Below, piece after piece: positions 8,758-16,046 of a stretch of 64,000 bases of DNA (the first letter of the stretch is position 1; every line of letters begins with the position of its first letter). The stretch lies in contig NZ_QUAB01000046.1 in the NCBI RefSeq assembly GCF_003387575.1, forward strand, positions 186,001 to 250,000, given 5' to 3'. The notes under the pieces are model-generated. The model was given only the letters and a program-made list of their open reading frames with translations. It was not told the origin of the DNA and did not search any database. This stretch comes from Microbacterium bovistercoris (GTDB lineage Bacteria; Actinomycetota; Actinomycetes; Actinomycetales; Microbacteriaceae). Made by a program: the position numbers and the translations under genes.

Positions 8758-9000
8758 ATGCCGAAGCACTCAGACCGCGTCCCGCTCCGCACCCGGATCC
8801 GCGAGGCCGGCGGCCTCTACGCGTGGTTCAACAGCAGGCTGATCCGCCTCGCGGGGCCCGCATCTGTCGGACCGTACGAGGCGACTCCGCCGCCCAGCGC
8901 CGCACAGCGCGCCGAGCGCGGCTGTCCGCTCTGTGGCGCACCGATGAATCAGCATGAGATCGATCGCAGCGGGCCGAAGCCGCTGATGCACTGCCCCTGA
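8758..9000 (+). CDS. Small zinc-ribbon-like protein, divergent from the OhrR-like regulator
   Basis: 80-residue basic protein of unknown function. The N-terminal half is basic and amphipathic (TRIREAGGLYAWFNSRLIRL). The C-terminal half carries CPLCGAPMNQHEI and ends in LMHCP, a CxxC...H/C pattern suggesting a small zinc ribbon. ATG at 8758 is 7 nt after a TACACT -10-like hexamer, so the mRNA may be leaderless. It shares its promoter region with the MarR-type regulator, so it is a likely regulated target. It is not an Ohr peroxiredoxin: it is far too short and lacks that fold's motifs. Confidence 0.7.
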   Translation: MPKHSDRVPLRTRIREAGGLYAWFNSRLIRLAGPASVGPYEATPPPSAAQRAERGCPLCGAPMNQHEIDRSGPKPLMHCP

Positions 9001-9017
9001 GCAGGTGCCGCGGGGCT

Positions 9018-9344
9018 TCAGGCAGCAGGCAGGTCCTCGCGGGCGATGTCCAGCCAGGCGACCAGCTCGTCGTCGCTTCGGAGTGCTTCCGGCGACACGT
9101 CGAGCCAGTTCGCACTCATCCCGCTCCCGCCCATCCGCGCGCGTGAGACGCCGGGTCGCAGAAGCAGTTCCGCTCCGTGCTCGGCGTCCACGCGCAGCAG
9201 AAGGACGCCGCCCTTGCGGGCTCCGACGAGGATCTTCCCGTCCTGCAGGAACACCCTGCTGCCGAACATCCGACGCTCCTCGATGCCGTCGGCGGCGAGC
9301 AGCGCGCGGATGCGATCGGCGAGCTCATCGCCTGCGACATCCAT
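9018..9344 (-). CDS. TfoX N-terminal domain protein
   Basis: 108-residue protein that matches the TfoX/Sxy N-terminal domain: EERRMFGSRVFLQDGKILVG followed by a beta-rich stretch and a C-terminal helix (DDELVAWLDIAREDLP). In gamma-proteobacteria the full-length protein regulates competence; stand-alone N-domain proteins are common in actinobacteria and their role is unknown. The ATG overlaps the uvrB stop (TGATG), so the two genes are probably co-translated. A function in DNA uptake should not be assumed. Confidence 0.85.
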   Translation of the reverse strand: MDVAGDELADRIRALLAADGIEERRMFGSRVFLQDGKILVGARKGGVLLLRVDAEHGAELLLRPGVSRARMGGSGMSANWLDVSPEALRSDDELVAWLDIAREDLPAA

Positions 9345-11422
9345 CAGGCGTGCCCGGCCCGTTCCATCGCGCGCAGCTCCTTCTTGAGATCCTGGACCTC
9401 GTCGCGCAGCCGCGCGGCAAGCTCGAACTTGAGCTCTTCGGCGGCGGCGAGCATCTGCCCGGAGAGGTCTTCGATCGTGGCCTCGAGCTGCTCGGCGCCT
9501 TCGGCGGCGATGCCCTCGCGACGCAGGTTCGGCGTCGGCGCCTTGCCCTTTCCGCTCTTGCCGGCCTTGCCGCGGCCGCCCTTCATGGCGGCGGTGTCCG
9601 CTGCCTCGCGGGCGAGCACCTCGGTGATGTCGGCGATGCGCTTGCGCAGCGGCTGCGGGTCGATGCCGTTGGCCTTGTTGTAGGCGACCTGCTTCTCGCG
9701 ACGCCGCTCGGTCTCCTCGATGGCGTTGCGCATCGAATCGGTCATGTTGTCGGCGTACATGTGCACCTCGCCGGACACGTTTCGCGCGGCGCGGCCGATC
9801 GTCTGGATGAGCGACGTGCCCGAGCGCAGGAAGCCCTCCTTGTCGGCGTCGAGGATGGCGACGAGCGAGACTTCCGGCAGGTCGAGACCCTCCCGCAACA
9901 GGTTGATGCCGACCAGCACGTCGTACACGCCGGCGCGCAGCTCGGTGAGCAGTTCGACGCGGCGCAGCGTGTCGACGTCGGAGTGCAGGTAGCGCACCTT
10001 GACGCCGTGCTCGCCGAGGAAGTCCGTGAGTTCCTCCGCCATCTTCTTGGTCAGGGTCGTGACGAGAACACGCTCGTCGCGCTCGACCCGGATGCGGATC
10101 TCCTCGAGCAGGTCGTCGATCTGCCCCTTCGACGGCTTGACCACGATCTCGGGGTCGACGAGGCCGGTCGGGCGGATGATCTGCTCCACGACCCCGTCGG
10201 CGATGCCCATCTCGTACTTGCCGGGCGTGGCAGACAGGTACACGGTCTGCCCGATGCGGTTCTTGAACTCGTCGAAGCGCAGCGGCCGGTTGTCCATGGC
10301 GCTCGGCAGCCGGAAGCCGTGCTCGACGAGAGTGCGCTTGCGCGAGGCATCCCCCTCGTACATGGCGCCGATCTGCGGGACGGTGACGTGCGACTCGTCG
10401 ATGACGAGCAGGAAGTCGTCGGGGAAGAAGTCGAGCAGGGTGTGCGGCGGCTCGCCGGCCTCGCGGCCGTCGAGGTGCCGGGAGTAGTTCTCGATGCCGC
10501 TGCAGAAGCCGAGCTGCTGCAGCATCTCGAGGTCGAAGGTGGTACGCATGCGCAGGCGCTGCGCCTCGAGCAGCTTGCCTTGGCGCTCGAGCTCGGCGAG
10601 GCGCTCGGCGAGCTCCGCCTCGATGGTGCCGATGGCGCGCTGCACCACATCCATTCCCGCGACGTAGTGGGATGCCGGGAAGATCGGCACCGCGTCGAGC
10701 TTGGCGACCACCTCTCCGGTCAGCGGATGCAGCGAGTAGAGGGCCTCGATCTCGTCGCCGAACAGCTCGATGCGGATCGCGTGCTCCTCGTAGACCGGGA
10801 TGATCTCGATCGTGTCGCCGCGCACGCGGAAGTTGCCGCGCGAGAAGTCGACGTCGTTGCGGTTGTACTGCATCGAGATGAACTGCCTGATGAGGGCGTC
10901 GCGGTCGTAGCGCTCGCCCACCTGCAGCGCGACCATCGCACGCAGGTACTCCTCGGGCGCGCCCAGGCCGTAGATGCAGGACACCGTGGAGACCACCACC
11001 ACGTCGCGCCGGCTGAGCAGCGAGTTCGTCGTGGAGTGCCGCAGCCTCTCGACCTCCGCGTTGATCGAGGAGTCCTTCTCGATGAAGGTGTCGGTCTGCG
11101 GGACGTACGCCTCGGGCTGGTAGTAGTCGTAGTAGCTGACGAAGTACTCGATCGCGTTGTTCGGCATGAGCTCGCGGAACTCGTTGGCCAGCTGCGCGGC
11201 GAGCGTCTTGTTGTGCGCCATCACCAGCGTCGGGCGCTGCACCTGCTCGATGAGCCAGGCGGTCGTCGCCGACTTGCCGGTACCGGTCGCACCGAGCAGC
11301 ACGACGTCGGTCTCGCCGGCGTTGATGCGTGCGGCGAGCTCGGCGATCGCCTGCGGCTGATCACCGGCCGGCGCGTACTCGCTGACGACCTCGAACGGGC
11401 GGACCGAGCGCGTGGGTTGCAT
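9344..11422 (-). CDS. uvrB: UvrABC excinuclease subunit B
   Basis: 692-residue helicase-like damage-verification subunit of nucleotide excision repair. UvrB receives the lesion from UvrA, probes the strand with its beta-hairpin and recruits UvrC. Motifs: Walker [14 protein letters not shown] near residue 45, the beta-hairpin [21 protein letters not shown]-type LLVIDESH near residue 345, motif [12 protein letters not shown] near residue 545, and the C-terminal UVR domain ([20 protein letters not shown]) that contacts UvrC. Full length. It is separated from the Tat-protein gene by a hairpin and overlaps the TfoX-N gene downstream. Confidence 0.98.
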   Translation of the reverse strand: MQPTRSVRPFEVVSEYAPAGDQPQAIAELAARINAGETDVVLLGATGTGKSATTAWLIEQVQRPTLVMAHNKTLAAQLANEFRELMPNNAIEYFVSYYDYYQPEAYVPQTDTFIEKDSSINAEVERLRHSTTNSLLSRRDVVVVSTVSCIYGLGAPEEYLRAMVALQVGERYDRDALIRQFISMQYNRNDVDFSRGNFRVRGDTIEIIPVYEEHAIRIELFGDEIEALYSLHPLTGEVVAKLDAVPIFPASHYVAGMDVVQRAIGTIEAELAERLAELERQGKLLEAQRLRMRTTFDLEMLQQLGFCSGIENYSRHLDGREAGEPPHTLLDFFPDDFLLVIDESHVTVPQIGAMYEGDASRKRTLVEHGFRLPSAMDNRPLRFDEFKNRIGQTVYLSATPGKYEMGIADGVVEQIIRPTGLVDPEIVVKPSKGQIDDLLEEIRIRVERDERVLVTTLTKKMAEELTDFLGEHGVKVRYLHSDVDTLRRVELLTELRAGVYDVLVGINLLREGLDLPEVSLVAILDADKEGFLRSGTSLIQTIGRAARNVSGEVHMYADNMTDSMRNAIEETERRREKQVAYNKANGIDPQPLRKRIADITEVLAREAADTAAMKGGRGKAGKSGKGKAPTPNLRREGIAAEGAEQLEATIEDLSGQMLAAAEELKFELAARLRDEVQDLKKELRAMERAGHA

Positions 11423-11438
11423 ACGTCAAGACTACGAG

Positions 11439-11466
11439 GGGCCGCCGACACTGGCGTCGGCGGCCC
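11439..11466. terminator. Hairpin between Tat-protein gene and uvrB
   Basis: Perfect 11-bp stem GGGCCGCCGAC / GTCGGCGGCCC with a 6-nt loop. It lies 20 nt after the Tat-protein gene and just before the uvrB start, on the same strand. There is no clear U-tract, as is common in actinobacteria. Most likely it terminates the Tat-protein transcript. Confidence 0.65.
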
Positions 11467-11486
11467 TGAAGAGCGGATGCTGCCGC

Positions 11487-12155
11487 TCAGGCCTCGGCGT
11501 CAGCGGGCTGACCGTTCGGGCAGGTGCCGTCCGTGTTCTTCGTCGGGACGTCGTGCGGTCCGCGCGGCGTCTGCCCCCAGAGCGGCGAACACGGCGTGAC
11601 ATCGATGATGTCGTTCACGACGTAGTCACCCGCGCGAGCACTCGCCGTGATGACGAGCGAGTCCTGCTCGATCGTGGCCAGCTCCACGGTGCCGCCGACG
11701 CTCACCGAGTTGAAGTACAGATTGAAGCCGGTGAAGCCGGTGCTGCACGCCGTCCCGTTAAGATCCGTGTGTGTGAGAGTGATCGATTTCTTCTGAACGT
11801 CCGTGATCTTGTAGTGGCTGGTGGTGGAAGCGCCGATGAACGTGAAGGCCTCGTTCGCTCCGGTGTATGTGATCGTCACGGTCTTCTCGAAGGGCTGGTT
11901 GTTCCACAGCGCCTCGTCGTAGATGGGCTTGCCGTCGGCACCGCGTGCGCAAAAGACGAACGGACTCGATGCGTTGATCGAGGTCTGCGTGATCGCAAGG
12001 GACGATTCACGCCAGGTGCCGAGCACAGGCTCGGTCGTCGGATCGGTGCTCGTCGCGCGGGCCGGTGCCGCCGTCGCCACGGCGATCACGGGAACCGACC
12101 AGGCGGCTCCCTTCAGGACGGTACGGCGCGAAAGGGCAGACTTCTGCTCCGGCAT
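11487..12155 (-). CDS. Tat-exported hypothetical protein
   Basis: 222-residue protein with a twin-arginine signal (SRRTVLKGAAWSVPVIAVA, then AAPARA as a likely signal-peptidase site). The mature part is rich in Thr, Ser and beta-strand-like segments (EKTVTITYTGANEAFTFIG, TVELATIEQDSLVITASA). It has four cysteines (VFCARG, TACSTG, TPCSPLW, GTCPNG) that could form two disulfides outside the cell. I recognise no enzymatic motif; an immunoglobulin-like or adhesin-like fold is a guess. ATG at 12155 has a GGAG site (CAGGAGACACAATG) and sits just before the signal peptide. A truncated relative lies 300 bp upstream. Confidence 0.8.
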   Translation of the reverse strand: MPEQKSALSRRTVLKGAAWSVPVIAVATAAPARATSTDPTTEPVLGTWRESSLAITQTSINASSPFVFCARGADGKPIYDEALWNNQPFEKTVTITYTGANEAFTFIGASTTSHYKITDVQKKSITLTHTDLNGTACSTGFTGFNLYFNSVSVGGTVELATIEQDSLVITASARAGDYVVNDIIDVTPCSPLWGQTPRGPHDVPTKNTDGTCPNGQPADAEA

Positions 12156-12330
12156 TGTGTCTCCTGCGTTTCGAGTGAGGCGCAGGACCGGGCGATCCCG
12201 CGCAGCTGGCGCAGGGCACGCCGAATAACGACCGGTGGTTGCCGATCGCGAAGATCCCCAGATCACTTCCCCAAGGTCCCCAAGACGCGCGCTCCCCAGA
12301 GCATGGGCGTCTCCCCTCCCTCGACGCTAA
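12156..12330 (-). promoter_or_regulatory. Long G-rich leader of the Tat-protein gene with candidate promoter
   Basis: Most of the 310-base gap between the Tat-protein gene and the upstream remnant is leader and promoter. On the reverse strand a -35-like TTGCAT (12349-12354) and a -10-like TAGCGT (12325-12330) are 18 bp apart, predicting a leader of about 160 nt. The leader RNA has four TGGGGA copies (TCCCCA on the + strand at 12255, 12268, 12277 and 12293), preceded by a GAGGGAGGGGAG run (12312-12323). Such closely spaced G-tracts could fold as an RNA G-quadruplex. No open reading frame is supported here. Confidence 0.45.
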
Positions 12331-12391
12331 CAAGGCGGGAGGGAATTATGCAAATCGTCCGAACTAATCCGTTTCAGCACGCGGATGCAGC

Positions 12392-12427
12392 AGAGCGGGC
12401 CGCCACCCGAAGGTGACGGCCCGCTCT
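12392..12427. terminator. Hairpin terminator downstream of the coaE/remnant unit
   Basis: 16-bp stem with a CGAA/TTCG tetraloop (AGAGCGGGCCGCCACC ... GGTGACGGCCCGCTCT, one G-U wobble). The core resembles the two hairpins behind rpsA (13348-13383 and 13404-13450). It follows the reverse-strand coaE and its downstream remnant. Symmetry suggests it can act in both directions. Confidence 0.65.
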
Positions 12428-12465
12428 GGATCGCGCACAGACGCGAGTCGGAGTGCGTCAGCTCG

Positions 12466-12621
12466 TCAACACTGCCCCGGCACTGTGCGAGGCCCAACAG
12501 GCGCCTCCTCGAAAGTCGGCGAGCACGGCGTCATATCGATGAGCGGCGAGGCTTCGTATGGCTGGTCGTTGTCGACAGCTGTTCCCGTGATCGTCATCGA
12601 ACCGTCGGGGCAGAGCCAGCC
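12466..12621 (-). pseudogene. C-terminal remnant of a Tat-protein paralogue
   Basis: An in-frame stretch of about 51 codons before a TGA matches the C-terminus of the Tat-exported protein downstream. Aligned pieces are SMTITGTA with SLVITASA, LIDMTPCSP with IIDVTPCSP, and PVGPRTVP with PRGPHDVP. No start codon, signal peptide or N-terminal half can be placed before it, because the frame runs back into coaE. The DNA upstream of the match (about 12622-12650) is less GC-rich than its neighbours. I read it as a decayed tandem duplicate; a short expressed fragment cannot be excluded. Confidence 0.6.
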
Positions 12622-12659
12622 CTCAAATCTAGCAAACAGCCCTAGCGCCGACTGAGTCC

Positions 12660-13262
12660 TCACCCCACGAGGGCGACCCGCTCCCAGGCCAGATCGACCT
12701 GCTGCTTCGTCTGCTCCAGGGTGCCGGAGGTGTCGATCACGATGTCCGCGATCGCCCGGCGCGCAGCATCCGACACCTGCGACGCGATGCGCGCACGCGC
12801 GGCCTCCTCGGTCAGGCCGCGCAGTTCGACCAGCCGTCGCACCCGCAGCTCGGCGGGAGCATCGGCGACGATGATGAAGTCCCACGGGTCGTCCACACGT
12901 GCCTCGACCAGCAGCGGCACGTCGTAGACGACGACCGCGTCGGGATCGGCCGCGAACGCGGCCGCGAAGCGGCGCGCCGACTCCGCCTTCACGGCGGGAT
13001 GCACGATGCCGTTCAGCCGCGCGAGCGCAGCGTCATCGCCGAACACCCGCGTTCCGAGGGCCGCCCTGTCGAGCGAGCCGTCCGTCAGCAGCATCCCGTC
13101 GCCGAACTCCGCCGCGATCGCGGCCAGCACCGGAGAGCCGGCCGTCTGCACGTCGCGCACGATCTGATCGGCGTCGACCACGACGGCGCCGTGCTCAGCG
13201 AGGCGTGCGGCAATGGTCGACTTGCCCGAGGCGATGCCTCCGGTCAATGCGATGAGCGGCAT
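12660..13262 (-). CDS. coaE: Dephospho-CoA kinase
   Basis: 200-residue P-loop kinase that phosphorylates the 3'-hydroxyl of dephospho-CoA, the last step of coenzyme A synthesis. Walker A is ALTGGIASGKSTIAARL at the N-terminus. The substrate-binding and lid regions read VVVDADQIVRDV and LVELRGLTEEAARARIASQ. The length is normal for the bacterial enzyme without the extra C-terminal domain found in mycobacteria. It lies downstream of rpsA on the same strand, as in many actinobacteria, but two hairpins separate them. Confidence 0.96.
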   Translation of the reverse strand: MPLIALTGGIASGKSTIAARLAEHGAVVVDADQIVRDVQTAGSPVLAAIAAEFGDGMLLTDGSLDRAALGTRVFGDDAALARLNGIVHPAVKAESARRFAAAFAADPDAVVVYDVPLLVEARVDDPWDFIIVADAPAELRVRRLVELRGLTEEAARARIASQVSDAARRAIADIVIDTSGTLEQTKQQVDLAWERVALVG

Positions 13263-13282
13263 GGATCCATCCTGTCATGCGT

Positions 13283-13319
13283 CCTTCGTCTCGTCGCTGG
13301 CGCTCCTCGCTCAGGATCC
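13283..13319. repeat. Dispersed intergenic repeat, copy A
   Basis: A 37-bp segment beginning CCTTCGTCTCGTCGCTGG and ending CTCCTCGCTCAGGATCC. It recurs almost exactly, on the opposite strand, at 41007-41045, differing by one indel and one T/C change. It lies just upstream of coaE and outside any gene. Confidence 0.55.
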
Positions 13320-13347
13320 GCTCGGTGCCGGAGAGGCGCGAAAAAGC

Positions 13348-13383
13348 GGAACGGGCCGCCACCCGAAGGTGACGACCCGTTCC
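13348..13383. terminator. Second hairpin behind rpsA
   Basis: 16-bp stem (GGAACGGGCCGCCACC / GGTGACGACCCGTTCC, two wobbles) with a CGAA loop. Read on the reverse strand it is followed by CTTTTTC, a short U-tract, so it is the best intrinsic terminator for rpsA. The arms are shared with the hairpin at 13404-13450. Confidence 0.75.
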
Positions 13384-13403
13384 GACAGATCAGACCCGAA
13401 ACG

Positions 13404-13450
13404 CGGAACGGGCCGCCACACTCCCTTGCGAGAGGTGACGACCCGTTCCG
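13404..13450. terminator. First hairpin behind rpsA
   Basis: Outer arms CGGAACGGGCCGCCAC / GTGACGACCCGTTCCG enclose a longer loop that has a small inner stem (CTC/GAG). It begins 14 nt after the rpsA stop and forms a tandem terminator pair with 13348-13383. The outer arms of the two hairpins are nearly identical, which suggests duplication. Confidence 0.65.
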
Positions 13451-13463
13451 TTGCGATCAGTGA

Positions 13464-14918
13464 TCAGCTGTTGCCGCCGGAGAGCTTCTCGCGCAGAGCG
13501 GCGAGAGCCTCGTCGTCGGCGAGCGTGCCGGCGCCGGCCGACTCGCTCGAGAAGGTCGAACCACCGAAGTCGTCGCCTGCTGCGGCCTCGGCCTCTGCGG
13601 CCTTGAGGACCTGGGCCTTGTGCGCCTCCCAGCGAGCCTGGGCAGCGGCGTACTCCTGCTCCCATGCCTCGCGCTGGGCGTCGAAGCCTTCCTTCCACGC
13701 ACCGGTCTCGGCGTCGAAGCCCTCGGGGTACTTGTACTCGCCGTTCTCGTCGTACTCGGCGAGCATGCCGTACAGCGCCGGGTCGAACTCGGTGCCGTAG
13801 GGGTCGACCGACTCGTTGGCCTGCTTCAGCGACAGCGAGATGCGACGACGCTCGAGGTCGATGTCGATGACCTTGACGAAGACCTCTTCGCCCACCGAGA
13901 CGACCTGCTCGGCCAGCTCGACGTGCTTGCTGGAGAGCTCCGAGATGTGCACGAGGCCCTCGATGCCGTCGGCGACGCGAACGAACGCACCGAACGGAAC
14001 CAGCTTCGTGACCTTGCCCGGGGTGACCTGGCCGATGGCGTGGGTACGCGCGAAGACCTGCCACGGGTCCTCCTGGGTCGCCTTCAGCGACAGCGAGACG
14101 CGCTCGCGGTCCAGGTCGACCTCGAGGATCTCGACGGTGACCTCCTGGCCGACCTCGACGACCTCGGAGGCGTGCTCGATGTGCTTCCACGACAGCTCGG
14201 AGACGTGCACGAGGCCGTCCACACCGCCGAGGTCGACGAACGCACCGAAGTTGACGATCGACGACACGACACCCTTGCGGACCTGACCCTTGTGCAGGTT
14301 GTTGAGGAACGTGGTGCGCGACTCGGACTGCGTCTGCTCGAGCAGAGCGCGGCGCGAGAGCACGACGTTGTTGCGGTTCTTGTCCAGCTCGAGGATCTTG
14401 GCCTCGAGCTCCTGACCCAGGTACGGGGTCAGGTCGCGGACGCGACGCAGCTCGATGAGCGACGCCGGCAGGAAGCCACGCAGGCCGATGTCGACGATGA
14501 GGCCGCCCTTGACGACCTCGATGACGGTGCCGGTGACGACGCCGTCGTTCTCCTTGATCTTCTCGACGTCGCCCCAGGCGCGCTCGTACTGCGCACGCTT
14601 CTTGGAGAGGATCAGACGGCCTTCCTTGTCCTCCTTCTGGAGAACGAGGGCCTCGACCTTGTCGCCGACGGAGACGACCTCGTTGGGGTCGACGTCGTGC
14701 TTGATGGAGAGCTCGCGGGAGGGGATGACGCCCTCGGTCTTGTAGCCGACGTCGAGCAGAACCTCATCGCGGTCGATCTTGACGATCGTGCCCTCGATGA
14801 TGTCGCCGTCGTTGAAGAACTTCAGAGTCTTCTCGACCGCGGCCAGGAAGTCCTCGGCAGATCCGATGTCGTTGATCGCGACCTGCTTGGTGGCCGGGGC
14901 GGTCGTTGCGCTAGTCAT
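13464..14918 (-). CDS. rpsA: 30S ribosomal protein S1
   Basis: 484-residue S1 protein, which binds mRNA on the small subunit. Four S1 RNA-binding repeats are visible (GDIIEGTIVKIDRDEVLLDV, GVVTGTVIEVVKGGLIVDIG, GQVRKGVVSSIVNFGAFVDL, GQVTPGKVTKLVPFGAFVRV), as is usual for actinobacterial S1, followed by an acidic C-terminal tail. ATG at 14918 (MTSATTAPATKQ) is chosen because the family begins there; an upstream start would add an unrelated, basic 33 residues. It ends in a tandem terminator. The coaE gene follows on the same strand. Confidence 0.96.
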   Translation of the reverse strand: MTSATTAPATKQVAINDIGSAEDFLAAVEKTLKFFNDGDIIEGTIVKIDRDEVLLDVGYKTEGVIPSRELSIKHDVDPNEVVSVGDKVEALVLQKEDKEGRLILSKKRAQYERAWGDVEKIKENDGVVTGTVIEVVKGGLIVDIGLRGFLPASLIELRRVRDLTPYLGQELEAKILELDKNRNNVVLSRRALLEQTQSESRTTFLNNLHKGQVRKGVVSSIVNFGAFVDLGGVDGLVHVSELSWKHIEHASEVVEVGQEVTVEILEVDLDRERVSLSLKATQEDPWQVFARTHAIGQVTPGKVTKLVPFGAFVRVADGIEGLVHISELSSKHVELAEQVVSVGEEVFVKVIDIDLERRRISLSLKQANESVDPYGTEFDPALYGMLAEYDENGEYKYPEGFDAETGAWKEGFDAQREAWEQEYAAAQARWEAHKAQVLKAAEAEAAAGDDFGGSTFSSESAGAGTLADDEALAALREKLSGGNS

Positions 14919-15118
14919 GTAGTGGGTTGTCCTTGTTGATGGATGATCGGGCCTCGCAGCACGGCCGTGCACGGCCTGGATTCCGCCGCGAGGCGAATGG
15001 AAGGTGATTTCTGCCACGCAGGCACACGAACGCGTGCCACGAGTGACGCTTCAGGCTACCAGATCTCCCGGGCGGTCTCCATCCGAAATCCGCACCCCTC
15101 TTATGGGATGCTGATCCG

Positions 15119-16045
15119 ATGACCGACCGCCTCATGCTGCTCGACACCGCTTCGCTGTACTTCCGGGCGTTCTACGGCGTGCCCGACACCGCCAAGGCCC
15201 CGGACGGCCGGTCGGTCAACGCCGCGCGCGGACTGCTCGACATGATCGCGAAGCTGGTGTCCACGTACCATCCGACGCAGCTCGTCGCCTGCTGGGACGA
15301 CGACTGGCGCCCGCAGTGGCGCGTCGATCTCATCCCCAGCTACAAGACGCATCGCGTGGTCGAGGTCGTCACCGGCGGCCCCGACGTCGAAGAGGTCCCC
15401 GATCCGCTCGAGCAGCAGATCCCCGTGATCCGTGAGACGCTCGCCGCGCTCGGCATCCCGATCGTCGGTGCGGCCGAGCATGAGGCGGATGACGTCATCG
15501 GCACGCTCGCCACACGCACCGACGTGCCGGTCGACATCGTCACCGGCGACCGGGATCTCTTCCAGCTCATCGACGACTCGGCAGGAGTGCGCATCATCTA
15601 CACGGCACGGGGCATGAGCAACCTCGAGATCCTCACCGACGAGTCCGTGGTCGCCAAGTACGGGGTGCTCCCCTCGCAGTACGCGGACTTCGCGACGATG
15701 CGCGGAGACGCCTCGGACGGTCTCCCCGGAGTGAAGGGTGTCGGCGAGAAGACCGCCGCGACCCTGCTGCAGAAGCACGGCGACCTGGCAGGCATCCGCG
15801 CCGCTGCGGATGCCGGTGAAGGCATGAGCGCGTCGGTCGCCGCGAAGGTCCGCGACGCCTCGGGCTACCTCGACGTGGCCCCCACGGTCGTCGAGGTCGC
15901 CAAGACCCTCGATCTCGAGGTGCCCGCGGCTCGGCTCCATCCGCTCGATCCTGCCGAGCAGGATGCCGCGAACGATCTCGCCGAACGCTGGAACCTCGGC
16001 TCGTCGATGACGCGCGCACTGGCGGCGCTCGCCGGCACCGCCTGA
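15119..16045 (+). CDS. Stand-alone 5'-3' exonuclease (FEN/PolA N-domain type)
   Basis: 308-residue structure-specific nuclease like the N-terminal domain of DNA polymerase I, without the polymerase part. Visible metal-site acidic residues lie in RLMLLDTASLYFRAF, LVACWDDDWRPQWR, AEHEADDVIGTLA and IVTGDRDLFQLID. The helix-hairpin-helix region reads GDASDGLPGVKGVGEKTAA. Such proteins remove RNA primers or flaps. It is divergent from rpsA, the place where mycobacteria carry full-length polA. The start leaves only a few nucleotides after a GATGCT hexamer, so the mRNA may be leaderless. Confidence 0.93.
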   Translation: MTDRLMLLDTASLYFRAFYGVPDTAKAPDGRSVNAARGLLDMIAKLVSTYHPTQLVACWDDDWRPQWRVDLIPSYKTHRVVEVVTGGPDVEEVPDPLEQQIPVIRETLAALGIPIVGAAEHEADDVIGTLATRTDVPVDIVTGDRDLFQLIDDSAGVRIIYTARGMSNLEILTDESVVAKYGVLPSQYADFATMRGDASDGLPGVKGVGEKTAATLLQKHGDLAGIRAAADAGEGMSASVAAKVRDASGYLDVAPTVVEVAKTLDLEVPAARLHPLDPAEQDAANDLAERWNLGSSMTRALAALAGTA

Positions 16046-16046
16046 C

